From an uncultured Dysosmobacter sp. (GTDB taxonomy: Bacteria; Bacillota; Clostridia; Oscillospirales; Oscillospiraceae): a stretch of 64,000 nucleotides of DNA. The translations under genes were made by a program, and so were the position numbers. Under the pieces are notes generated by a model that made no database searches, had not been told where the DNA came from, and was given only the letters and a program-made list of their open reading frames with translations. The stretch is taken from positions 1 to 64,000 of the forward strand of contig CAKTOO010000001.1 of assembly GCA_934590165.1 (NCBI GenBank). The letters are read 5' to 3'. Positions 49,933 through 57,333 of this stretch are shown in pieces. Every line of letters starts with the position of its first letter. Positions within the stretch are counted from its first letter, which is position 1.

Positions 49933-50421
49933 TCACTCTTCTTCCAGCAGCTGGCGCAGCTTTGCCCGTCCCCGGGACAGCCGGGTCTTCACCGCCGCGT
50001 CGCTGATGCCCAGGGCACCGCTGATCTCCCGGATGGACAAACCATCGTAATAGAACAGGGTGACCGTGGCCCGGAGATCGCCGCTGAGGGACATGACCGC
50101 CTGCCACAGGGTCAGCCGCTCCGTGTGGTCCTGGCTTTTGGCGGGCAGGTAGTCCGCCACATCCTCCAGGTCCACCGTGGGCCGCCGGCGGCGGCAGGTG
50201 TCATAGCACTTGTTCACCAGGATGCGCAGCAGCCAGGGCCGGAATTTATCCATTTCCCGGAGGCTCTCCCGCCGCTCAAAGGCGGCGCAGACGGCCTCCT
50301 GCACAGCGTCCTCGGCGTCCTCGTCACTGCGGAGGATGGCCTTGGCGGTGTGAAACAGCGTCTCCTGGTTCTCGATGACCAGGGCGCTGAAAGTGTCTTT
50401 GTCCAGCTTGGCTTGCATCAT
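49933..50421 (-). CDS. ECF sigma factor, SigV-like
   Basis: 162 residues: sigma region 2 (about 12-80, with DAEDAVQEAVCAAFERRESL and FRPWLLRILVNKCYD) and region 4 (about 105-158, LSGDLRATVTLFYYDGLSIREISGALGISDAAVKTRLSRGR). It would direct RNA polymerase to stress genes when released by the anti-sigma factor encoded next. Operon order sigma, anti-sigma, lipoprotein. AAAGGAG lies some 13 bases before the ATG pair at 50421. Confidence 0.94.
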   Translation of the reverse strand: MMQAKLDKDTFSALVIENQETLFHTAKAILRSDEDAEDAVQEAVCAAFERRESLREMDKFRPWLLRILVNKCYDTCRRRRPTVDLEDVADYLPAKSQDHTERLTLWQAVMSLSGDLRATVTLFYYDGLSIREISGALGISDAAVKTRLSRGRAKLRQLLEEE

Positions 50422-50513
50422 GGCTGTGCGGCGCTCTCCTTTCCTCTCATTGGACCGGTCTGTAAGTTAAGATGCGTCCACAGGGCAAAAGGTGACATGG
50501 GACCACGAATTTT

Positions 50514-51146
50514 TTACCGAATAAAGTTGGTCATGGTGCGGGCGTGGGTCTCGGGAGGCGGCAGGGTCTCCTTGGCGGCGGCCAGAGCCTTCACCGTCCA
50601 GGCCATGTTGCGGCCCAGCTTGGCGGCCACCTCCATGCCCTCGGTGTCCTGGACGCACTCGCCCTTCTCCGCCCCGTGGACGGCGCCCCAGTAGTCGGAG
50701 GTGACGATGATCATCTCCATGGCGTCCATGGTGCCCAGCAGCTGCTGGTAGGTCTCCATGCCGCCGCTGCGGCGCAGGGTGCACAGGGCGCCGCCCACCT
50801 TGTGGTGGAGCTGGTTGTCTCCGCAGCCGGCGGCCAGCATCAGCCGGTCCAGCACGCACTTCATGTTGCCGGCGATGCCGCCGTGGTACACGGGGCTGGC
50901 CAGCAGGATGCCGTCGGCCTCGATGCAGGCGGCGATGATGTCGTTGACCATGTCATCGGTCTGGACGCAGCGCAATGTCCCGTTGTCCAGGCAGTGGTAG
51001 CAGGCCAGGCAGGGATGGACCTTGGCGCCGGGCTGGAACACCTGGAACTCCACGCCGGCGGCCTCCACCTCCTTGCGGACCGTCTCCAAGCAAAGGGTGG
51101 TGTTTCCGTTTTTGCGGGGACTTCCGTTGATGGCTACGATCTTCAT
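50514..51146 (-). CDS. NADPH-dependent FMN reductase / flavodoxin-fold protein
   Basis: 210 residues: the phosphate-binding start INGSPRKNGNT (6-16), a central Cys motif HPCLACYHCLDNG (44-56) typical of iron-sulfur flavoproteins or of redox-active NAD(P)H-FMN oxidoreductases, and ASPVYHGGIAGNMK. It should bind FMN in the cytoplasm and reduce small molecules, quinones or iron-sulfur partners. GGAGGGAAG precedes the ATG. Single gene between the sigma operon and thiI. Confidence 0.9.
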   Translation of the reverse strand: MKIVAINGSPRKNGNTTLCLETVRKEVEAAGVEFQVFQPGAKVHPCLACYHCLDNGTLRCVQTDDMVNDIIAACIEADGILLASPVYHGGIAGNMKCVLDRLMLAAGCGDNQLHHKVGGALCTLRRSGGMETYQQLLGTMDAMEMIIVTSDYWGAVHGAEKGECVQDTEGMEVAAKLGRNMAWTVKALAAAKETLPPPETHARTMTNFIR

Positions 51147-51275
51147 AAAGCTTCCCTCCAGTTTTATCGTTGGTTCCTGTCTTGATGATAGCAGGTCCCG
51201 CCGCCCATGGCAACCAATCTTTTGAAAAGTGGCCTTCCCAGCAAATCAGGGCTTTTTCTTCCGGGAAAAATGCTG

Positions 51276-51281
51276 TATAAT
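51276..51281 (+). promoter_or_regulatory. -10 box for thiI
   Basis: TATAAT with TG directly before it and a weak -35 (TTTTCT at about 51254). Transcription would start at about 51288, inside the left arm of the 16-bp inverted repeat. Confidence 0.5.
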
Positions 51282-51282
51282 A

Positions 51283-51450
51283 ATATGGCAACACCGCACA
51301 AATGCATCGGCGGCGCTTTGCGGAAATTTTGCGCCATCCCTGCGTTGCAATTTTTTGAAATACGCCCAGTATTCCTGCAAAATTGCGCCTTTGGCTGACG
51401 TAAAATTTGCTCGCAAATCGCTCTTGCTGCATGATGCGGTGTTGCCATAT
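51283..51450 (+). repeat. 168-bp structured element with 16-bp terminal inverted repeat in the thiI leader
   Basis: ATATGGCAACACCGCA (51283-51298) and its exact complement (51435-51450) enclose 136 bases. Pairing continues with ATGCA/TGCAT (51302-51306/51428-51432). Inside are three hairpins: GGCGC/GCGCC (51312-51335), GCAATTTT...AAAATTGC with an inner GAAATAC/GTATTCC (51346-51385), and TTTGC/GCAAA near 51406-51418. It is either a small MITE-like repeat or a structured RNA leader with a four-way junction. It is not a TPP riboswitch. The 337-base spacer (51147-51483) contains nothing else but the promoter. Confidence 0.65.
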
Positions 51451-51483
51451 GTCTTAAATTTTGAAAACCGGAGGGAATCCCCT

Positions 51484-52662
51484 ATGAACAACAACGAGAT
51501 CCTTCTGCTGAAGCTGGGCGAGGTGGTTTTGAAGGGCCTGAACCGCAAGGCCTTTGAGGACAAGCTCATGAACAACGTCCGCCGCCGCCTCCGCCGCTGC
51601 GGCAGCTTCCAGGTGTATATCCGCCAGAGCACCATCTACGTGGAGCCCAATAACGCCGAATGCGACATGGAGGAGGCCTATGCCGCCTGCCGCCAGGTAT
51701 TCGGTATCGCCGCCGTAGCCCGGGCCGTTCCCTGCGAAAAGACGGTGGAGGCCATCGTGGACACCGCCAAGCGCTACCTGGCGGACGCCTTTGCCGCTGC
51801 CCGCAGCTTCAAGGTGGAGAGCAAGCGGGCCGACAAGACCTTCCGCCTCAACTCCATCCAGCTGAGCCAGGAGGTGGGCGGCGAGTTGGCGGAGGCCTTC
51901 CCCGCCGTGGCCGTGGATGTCCACAATCCGGACCTGACGGTGTATGTGGAGATCCGGGAAAAGTACGCTTACGTCCACGCCCCCTCCGTGCCCGGTGCCG
52001 GCGGACTGCCGGTGGGCATGGGCGGCACGGCGGTGAGCCTGCTCTCCGGCGGCCTGGACTCCCCCGTGTCCTCCTGGATGATGGCCCGCCGGGGCGTCCA
52101 GCTGGAGATGGTCCACTTCGTCTCTCCCCCCTACACCTCCCAGCAGGCCCTGGACAAGGTGCTGGAGCTGGCGCGGCTGCTGACCGCCTACTGCGGCCGT
52201 ATGATCGTCCATGTCATCCCCTTTACGGAGATCCAGGAGGAGATCCGCAAAAACTGCCCAGAGGAGTATTTTACCCTCATTATGCGGCGGTTCATGATGC
52301 GCCTGGCGGAGGCCGTGGCCAAAAAAGCCAATGCCGGCGCCCTGGTCACCGGCGAGTCCCTGGGCCAGGTGGCAAGCCAGACCATGCTGGCCCTGGGCAC
52401 CACGGAGGATGTCACCTCCCTGCCCGTCCTGCGGCCCCTGATCGGCATGGACAAGGTGGAGATCATCCGCATGGCCCGGGACATCGGCACCTATGACACC
52501 TCCATCCTCCCCTACGAGGACTGCTGTACCGTGTTCACCCCCCGCCACCCCTGCACCCGTCCCCGGGTGGAGGATGTCCGGGCCGCCGAGGCCGCCCTGG
52601 ATGTGGACGCCCTGGTGTCCAAGGCCCTGGCCGGCGAGACCTGGGTGCGGGTAAAGCCGTAA
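51484..52662 (+). CDS. thiI: tRNA 4-thiouridine / thiazole sulfur transferase ThiI
   Basis: 392 residues: N-terminal ferredoxin-like domain, THUMP domain (about 60-165) and a PP-loop AMP-forming domain with SGGLDSPVSSWMMARRG near residue 180. The C-terminal rhodanese domain of the Escherichia coli enzyme is absent, as is usual in Firmicutes. It adenylates uridine 8 of tRNA for sulfur insertion. The ATG at 51484 has GGAGGGAAT before it; the open frame upstream belongs to the structured leader. It is followed 45 bases later by cinA. Confidence 0.96.
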   Translation: MNNNEILLLKLGEVVLKGLNRKAFEDKLMNNVRRRLRRCGSFQVYIRQSTIYVEPNNAECDMEEAYAACRQVFGIAAVARAVPCEKTVEAIVDTAKRYLADAFAAARSFKVESKRADKTFRLNSIQLSQEVGGELAEAFPAVAVDVHNPDLTVYVEIREKYAYVHAPSVPGAGGLPVGMGGTAVSLLSGGLDSPVSSWMMARRGVQLEMVHFVSPPYTSQQALDKVLELARLLTAYCGRMIVHVIPFTEIQEEIRKNCPEEYFTLIMRRFMMRLAEAVAKKANAGALVTGESLGQVASQTMLALGTTEDVTSLPVLRPLIGMDKVEIIRMARDIGTYDTSILPYEDCCTVFTPRHPCTRPRVEDVRAAEAALDVDALVSKALAGETWVRVKP

Positions 52663-52707
52663 CGGTCCCAGAGGGCGATTTCCATTTTCATCAAAGAAGG
52701 TCTTCTT

Positions 52708-53976
52708 ATGTCACACACCGCTGAGATCATCGCCGTGGGCACGGAGCTGCTCCTCGGCAACATCGTCAACACCAATGCCCGGGACATCTCCCAGGCCCTG
52801 TCCGCCGTAGGCGTCAACGTCTTTTGGCACACGGTGGTGGGGGATAACCCGGAGCGGCTGCGCCAGGCCCTGGACATCGCCCGCCGGCGGGCGGATATCA
52901 TCATCACCACCGGCGGCCTGGGCCCCACCTACGACGACCTGACGAAGCAGACCATCTGCGCCGCCTTTGACAAGCCCCTGGTGCTTCACCCGGACATTCT
53001 GGACACCATTCGGACGTTTTTTGAAAACAACGTCCACATGGTCATGCCGGAAAACAATGTCCAGCAGGCGGAGCTGCCGGCGGGCTGCACCGTGTTCGAC
53101 AATCCCGTGGGCACGGCCCCCGGCTGCGCCTTTGAAAGCGGCGGCGTCCACGTGCTCATGCTGCCGGGCCCGCCCTTTGAGATGCTGACCATGCTGCGCC
53201 GCTGCGCCATTCCCTATCTCCGCCGCCTCTCCAGCGAGGTCATCGTCTCCCACGACATCATGACCTTCGGCCTGGGAGAAAGCCCCATGGAGGAGCTGCT
53301 GCGGGAGAAAATGAGTCACATGGAGAATCCCTCCCTGGCCACCTACGCCAAGCCCAGCGAGGTACGTCTCCGGGCCACCGCCAAGGCGGAAAGCCAGGAG
53401 GCGGCCGAGGCCATGCTGGCCCCCGTGGTGCGGGAGGTCACGGACTTTTTGGGGGATTACGTCTACGGCGTGGATGTGGAGAATCTGGAGTCCGTCTGCT
53501 CCCGGCTGCTGCGGGAGAAACAATGGACCATGGCCACTGCCGAAAGCTGTACCGGCGGCCGGGTGGCGGAGCGCCTTACCGCCCTGCCCGGTGCCTCCCA
53601 GGTGTACCGGGGCGGTGTGGTCAGCTATTGGACCGAGGTAAAGGCGGATGTGCTGGGAGTGCCCCAGGCGCTGCTGGAACAATACGGTGCCGTGTCCGCC
53701 GAGACGGCCCGGGCCATGGCCGAGGGCGCCCGGCGCATCACCGGCGCGGACATCGCCGTGTCCGTCACCGGCGTGGCGGGCCCCGACCCGGATGAACGGG
53801 GCGTGGCCGTAGGCATCGTGTACATTGGCCTTGCGACGCCGGAGGGCACCTTCTGCCGCCGCTGCGACTTCGGCAGGCGCCGCCGGGACCGCATTCAGGA
53901 TCTGGCGGCCAACCACGCCTTCGATGCGATCCGCCGGTATCTCACAGGCCTCCCGGTGGAAACCTGGACCAAATGA
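52708..53976 (+). CDS. cinA: CinA: competence/damage-inducible protein, nicotinamide mononucleotide amidase
   Basis: 422 residues: N-terminal MoCF-biosynthesis-like COG1058 domain (1-170, AEIIAVGTELLLGNIVNTNARDIS, TTGGLGPTYDDLTK) and C-terminal PncC amidase domain (about 255-415, ATAESCTGGRVAERLTALPGAS). CinA recycles NMN and pyridine nucleotide by-products and is linked with competence genes in Gram-positive bacteria. A GAAGG site precedes the ATG. It ends at a strong terminator. Confidence 0.97.
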   Translation: MSHTAEIIAVGTELLLGNIVNTNARDISQALSAVGVNVFWHTVVGDNPERLRQALDIARRRADIIITTGGLGPTYDDLTKQTICAAFDKPLVLHPDILDTIRTFFENNVHMVMPENNVQQAELPAGCTVFDNPVGTAPGCAFESGGVHVLMLPGPPFEMLTMLRRCAIPYLRRLSSEVIVSHDIMTFGLGESPMEELLREKMSHMENPSLATYAKPSEVRLRATAKAESQEAAEAMLAPVVREVTDFLGDYVYGVDVENLESVCSRLLREKQWTMATAESCTGGRVAERLTALPGASQVYRGGVVSYWTEVKADVLGVPQALLEQYGAVSAETARAMAEGARRITGADIAVSVTGVAGPDPDERGVAVGIVYIGLATPEGTFCRRCDFGRRRRDRIQDLAANHAFDAIRRYLTGLPVETWTK

Positions 53977-53979
53977 TAT

Positions 53980-54027
53980 AAAAGAGATTCCCCGGAGCGG
54001 TTCATAGCGCTCCGGGGAATCTCTTTT
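53980..54027. terminator. Bidirectional terminator between cinA and the DMT exporter gene
   Basis: Arms of 20 bases (53980-53999 and 54008-54027) form a perfect stem with an 8-base loop and T-runs on both strands. Confidence 0.93.
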
Positions 54028-54919
54028 ATGTGCGTTCCTTTGTGGGAAGGTGGTGGTTGTTGTACCAGAAGGTCAGTCCCGCCATGCCGCAGATGATGAA
54101 ATAGCCCAGGAAGCTGTACACATCCGGCACATCGCCGAACATGAAAAAGCCCAGCAGGGCGGAAAAGATGACCTGGGAGTAATCGTAGACAGAGAGCTCC
54201 CGGGCAGGGGCGTAGCTGTACGCCCCGGTAACGCTGAATTGGCCGCCCGTCGCGAAAATACCGGCGATCACCAGGCACGCCGTCTGCTTCGCCGTCATGG
54301 GCACCGGGTTTGCCAGCACGAAGGGCAGCGCCGACAGGCAGGAAAAGGCGGAAAAGACAAACACGATATAACTTTTGCGCTCCCCCTTCTTCCCCAACAG
54401 CCGCACAAAGGTATAGGCAAGGCCGGCCCCCAAGCCGCCCAACAGGCCGACGAGGGAGGCCCCCAGGTCCATGTTGCTGAACGTGGGCTTCACGATGAAC
54501 AGTGCGCCTACAAAGGCGCCCACCAGAGACAAGCCCTGCACTGGGGAGATCTTTTCCTTCAAAATGAAATAGGAGGCAATGACGGCGAAAAAGGGTGACA
54601 TCTTGTTGAGCATGGTGGCATCCGCCAGCAGCAAATGGTCCACGGCGTAAAAGTTCATCAGCAGCCCCGCCGTGCCGAAGGCGCCCCGGGCCAGCAGGAA
54701 AGGCCAGTTTTTCCGGGAATCGGGGCGGAAGCCCTTCCCCTCCCGCGCCAGGATGGCGGTGGCCACGATGAGGGCGATGAAGTTGCGGAAAAAGCTCTTT
54801 TGGAAGGTGGGGAGGTCTCCCGACAGGCGGACGAAGGCCGCCATGCAGGCAAAGCAGAACGCCGCTGAGACGATCAGCAAAATGCCCTTATACTTGGATT
54901 TCAGTTTCGTAGGGTACAC
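54026..54919 (-). CDS. DMT family (EamA) transporter
   Basis: 297 residues with ten transmembrane helices in two EamA repeats (about 10-140 and 155-290), the layout of the drug/metabolite transporter superfamily. These are usually exporters of amino acids, metabolites or drugs; the substrate is unknown. The start is GTG at 54919 with a weak purine-rich site, 22 bases after the aldo/keto reductase stop, so translation probably depends on that upstream gene. Confidence 0.92.
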   Translation of the reverse strand: MYPTKLKSKYKGILLIVSAAFCFACMAAFVRLSGDLPTFQKSFFRNFIALIVATAILAREGKGFRPDSRKNWPFLLARGAFGTAGLLMNFYAVDHLLLADATMLNKMSPFFAVIASYFILKEKISPVQGLSLVGAFVGALFIVKPTFSNMDLGASLVGLLGGLGAGLAYTFVRLLGKKGERKSYIVFVFSAFSCLSALPFVLANPVPMTAKQTACLVIAGIFATGGQFSVTGAYSYAPARELSVYDYSQVIFSALLGFFMFGDVPDVYSFLGYFIICGMAGLTFWYNNHHLPTKERT

Positions 54920-54941
54920 CGGCTTTCTTTCGTGTGGATGT

Positions 54942-56129
54942 TTATTTGCCCCGGGCGCGGAGGCGGGCCGCCTCCTCTTCCCGCTGGCGGCACAGGTCCG
55001 CCCACTTGGGCACCTTGTCCAGGGCCTGTGAGAATTCCCGCAGCAGTTCCGGGATGTGGATGCCCTGGGGGCAAATGGCGGCGCAGGCGCCGCAGCCGAT
55101 ACAGGCGGCGGGGCGTTTCTCCTCCGGCAGGGCCTCCACCCGCATGGCCACGGTGAAGGTGGGGGAGAATTTCAGGTCGTTGTAGGTGTGCAGCAGCATG
55201 GGAATGTTCAGCCCCATGGGGCAGCCGTCGCAGCAGTAGCGGCAGGCGGTGCAGGGAATGGCGTCCATCATACCCTCCGCCACATCATACAGGGCGTTCA
55301 CCTCCGCCTCGCTCAGGGGCTTTTCCTGGGAGAAGGTCCGGATGTTGTCCTGCATCTGCGCCATGTCGGACATGCCGCTGAGGACCATGGTCACGTTGGG
55401 CAGTCCCTGGAGCCAGCGGAAGCCCCAGGCGGGGATGCTCTCCCCCGGCCGCAGGCTCTTCAAAAGGGCCTCCTCCCCGTCGGACAGTTTCGCCAGCCGG
55501 CCGCCCCGGACCGGCTCCATGACCCACACGGGGATGCCCCGCTCCGTCAGCAGCTCATACTTGCCCTTGGCGTCCTGGAGCTTCCAGTCCAGGTAATTCA
55601 GCTGGATCTGGCAAAACTCCATCTCGCCGCCGCAGTAGTCCAAAAACTCCCGCAGGACATCCACACCGCCGTGGGAGGAAAAGCCCAGGTGGCGGATGCG
55701 GCCCAGGCGCTTTTGCTCCACGAAGTAGTCCACGATGCCCCACTGGGGGTCCATGTAGGTCTTGATGGAATTTTCATACACATTGTGGAGCAGGTAGAAG
55801 TCAAAATACTCCACGCCGCACTTTTTCAGCTGTTCTTCAAACACCGCCGCCGGGTCGTAGGAGGCGCTGATCTGGTGTCCGGGATATTTGGTGGCCAGGT
55901 AAAAGCTGTCCCGGGGATAGTCCGCCAAGGCCCTGCCCACCACCACCTCGGACATGCCGCCGTGGTAGGGATAGGCGGTGTCAAAGTAGTTGACTCCGTG
56001 GTCCATGGCATAGTGCACCATCTCCGCCGCCAGCGGCTCGTTGACAGAGCCGTCCTCCAACACCGGCAGCCGCATGGTGCCAAAACCCAGTGCGGACAGC
56101 TTCAGTCCCTGAAAATCATGGTAGATCAT
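54942..56129 (-). CDS. Aldo/keto reductase with C-terminal 2[4Fe-4S] ferredoxin domain
   Basis: 395 residues: an aldo/keto reductase barrel (1-280, LGFGTMRLP, DTAYPYHGG with catalytic Tyr, TKYPG with Lys, LLHN with His) and a C-terminal ferredoxin-like domain with CTACRYCCDGCPMG and CIGCGACAAICPQG. This fusion is common in anaerobes and may take electrons from ferredoxin instead of, or with, NADPH. AGGAGG precedes the ATG at 56129; the longer frame begins in the AT-rich spacer. It heads a pair with the DMT exporter gene. Confidence 0.95.
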   Translation of the reverse strand: MIYHDFQGLKLSALGFGTMRLPVLEDGSVNEPLAAEMVHYAMDHGVNYFDTAYPYHGGMSEVVVGRALADYPRDSFYLATKYPGHQISASYDPAAVFEEQLKKCGVEYFDFYLLHNVYENSIKTYMDPQWGIVDYFVEQKRLGRIRHLGFSSHGGVDVLREFLDYCGGEMEFCQIQLNYLDWKLQDAKGKYELLTERGIPVWVMEPVRGGRLAKLSDGEEALLKSLRPGESIPAWGFRWLQGLPNVTMVLSGMSDMAQMQDNIRTFSQEKPLSEAEVNALYDVAEGMMDAIPCTACRYCCDGCPMGLNIPMLLHTYNDLKFSPTFTVAMRVEALPEEKRPAACIGCGACAAICPQGIHIPELLREFSQALDKVPKWADLCRQREEEAARLRARGK

Positions 56130-56287
56130 GGATGGGTCCTCCTCATTCGTGTCCGCCGGACGGCGGCGTGTTCGTTTGCCTCTATTGTACAAGTCCCGCC
56201 CGCCGCCGTCAAGGACGGGAGACTGTTCTCTCCTTTGCCGCAAGTGTTGATGGTTTCCCATCCTGTTCATTTCACCAGCCGCCTCTA

Positions 56288-56316
56288 TTGCGAACAGTAC
56301 CACATTGTGATAGGAT
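56288..56316 (+). promoter_or_regulatory. Promoter box shared with 58884, before the AT-rich gene remnant
   Basis: TTGCGA (56288-56293), 17-base spacer, TAGGAT (56311-56316). The flanking and spacer sequence (CTATTGCG, CATT, TGATAGGAT) matches the promoter at 58884-58912. Confidence 0.6.
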
Positions 56317-56358
56317 AAACCCGATAAGTCGGATATTAGCAAGTATAAGGAAGCAAGG

Positions 56359-56600
56359 ATGAAAAAGAAAATCATCTGTATTTTTTTGTAATTCTCGTAC
56401 TTATCGGCGGATATTGTCTATACATGGAGTCCCATTTTGGTACATCAGCTGTAGTGACGACTAAACTATCTCCGGCGCAAATACTCAACGAAATGCCAAG
56501 CATTGCTTTTACCGAAGAAGATAACACAATGGCTAAAGAATTATTGATGAATTGGATTTCCGAAGGGTTTGAAATGCTTGAATTAGCTGTTACGGATGAA
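56359..56600 (+). pseudogene. Remnant of an AT-rich gene for a small exported or membrane protein
   Basis: ATG at 56359 with AAGGA before it starts a hydrophobic segment, but a run of seven Ts (56381-56387) is followed by a stop. With one more T the frame would continue as MKKKIICIFFVILVLIGGY and on through MESHFGTSAVV to about 56600. Beyond that the sequence turns GC-rich and reads as the antisense of another ORF. So the gene is frameshifted and cut at its 3' end. The end coordinate is approximate. A phase-variable T-tract is an alternative reading of the frameshift alone. Confidence 0.6.
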
Positions 56601-56939
56601 AACACGGTATGCGGTAGTGCTGGAGGACCTGCGTCTGGTGACCGCAAAGGCCAAAGAGCATACGTGAGAGTTCACGGAATACATCAGCGGCAGACAGTAG
56701 AGATCCACTATATTGACATTGGTCATGCGGGCAATGCCGATGGCACACAGATCCAGCAGGAAAACACAGCGGACGCCCAGATCCTCCAGCAGGGACACGA
56801 TATCCTCGATGCGCTGAAAGCACGCCGGGTCATCCAGGGCATCGTCCGCCAGAATGTCCCGGATCTTCAGGAGGGCCCGGCTGCTGGCGTCGGAGACCAG
56901 GCAGCGGTAAAAGTCCCGTTCCTGTTGCGGATCATGCAT
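56583..56939 (-). CDS. Hypothetical protein, probably with altered C-terminus
   Basis: 118 residues from ATG at 56939 with GAGGTG before it. The first 55 residues (HDPQQERDFYRCLVSDASS, then an acidic helical stretch) look like a genuine small coding sequence of the kind common in Oscillospiraceae and their phages. The rest has unusual composition and runs against the gene remnant on the other strand, so the original 3' end may have been lost. No function can be given. Confidence 0.4.
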   Translation of the reverse strand: MHDPQQERDFYRCLVSDASSRALLKIRDILADDALDDPACFQRIEDIVSLLEDLGVRCVFLLDLCAIGIARMTNVNIVDLYCLPLMYSVNSHVCSLAFAVTRRRSSSTTAYRVFIRNS

Positions 56940-56952
56940 ATAATCACCTCTG

Positions 56953-56972
56953 ATAGTCTATATATAGACTAT
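56953..56972. promoter_or_regulatory. Perfect 20-bp palindrome between divergent small genes
   Basis: ATAGTCTATATATAGACTAT, a perfect dyad directly upstream of the minus-strand ORF and 90 bases before an XRE gene; ACTATATAGT overlaps its right end. Likely the operator of the XRE protein. The 120-base spacer also contains a tandem CGCCCACTTTT repeat at 56987-57010. Confidence 0.65.
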
Positions 56973-57059
56973 ATAGTATCATATATCGCCCACTTTTCGC
57001 CCACTTTTCGCAAGGGATTTCAGTACATTGAGTTTGAAAACTGCGGAAGGAGGGGGCGT

Positions 57060-57302
57060 ATGGATACGAGGACAGCGGTCGTGAACCGCTTGGTTTCCCT
57101 CTGCGGCCAGCGGGGCTGGACCATTCATCAGCTTGCCACGGTTTCCGGGGTGTCTCCGTCCACGTTGAAAAGTATTTTGTACGGAAAAAGTCAGAATCCG
57201 GGGGTCGTCACCATCAAAATGCTCTGTGACGGTTTGGAAATGTCTCTGGCGGAATTTTTTTCCGGCCCCGAATTTCAGGAGCTGGAGCAGGAGCTGCAAT
57301 AA
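57060..57302 (+). CDS. XRE-type helix-turn-helix regulator (80 residues)
   Basis: One helix-turn-helix domain (about 8-68): VNRLVSLCGQRGWTIHQLATVSGVSPSTLKSILYGKSQNPGVVTIKMLCDGLEMSLAEFF. No ligand domain. GGAAGGAGG precedes the ATG. An open frame from 56424 runs into it in phase, but crosses the remnant and an antisense region and has no better start, so the short form is taken. It may bind the palindrome at 56953. Confidence 0.9.
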   Translation: MDTRTAVVNRLVSLCGQRGWTIHQLATVSGVSPSTLKSILYGKSQNPGVVTIKMLCDGLEMSLAEFFSGPEFQELEQELQ

Positions 57303-57331
57303 AAAAGAGAGCCGTGAGGCTCTCTTTTTTT
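57301..57331. terminator. Bidirectional terminator between the XRE and guanine deaminase genes
   Basis: AAAAAAGAGAGCC pairs with GGCTCTCTTTTTT, loop GTGA, T-runs on both strands. Confidence 0.92.
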
Positions 57332-57333
57332 GC

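Noticed and set aside
51283..51483. TPP riboswitch upstream of thiI
   Set aside because: The conserved CUGAGA and related TPP elements are absent; the fold is a different multibranched structure.
56424..57302. Single 292-codon frame joining the gene remnant and the XRE protein
   Set aside because: It crosses a region that reads better as a minus-strand ORF, and the XRE part has its own GGAAGGAGG site and ATG at 57060. The in-phase joining looks accidental.
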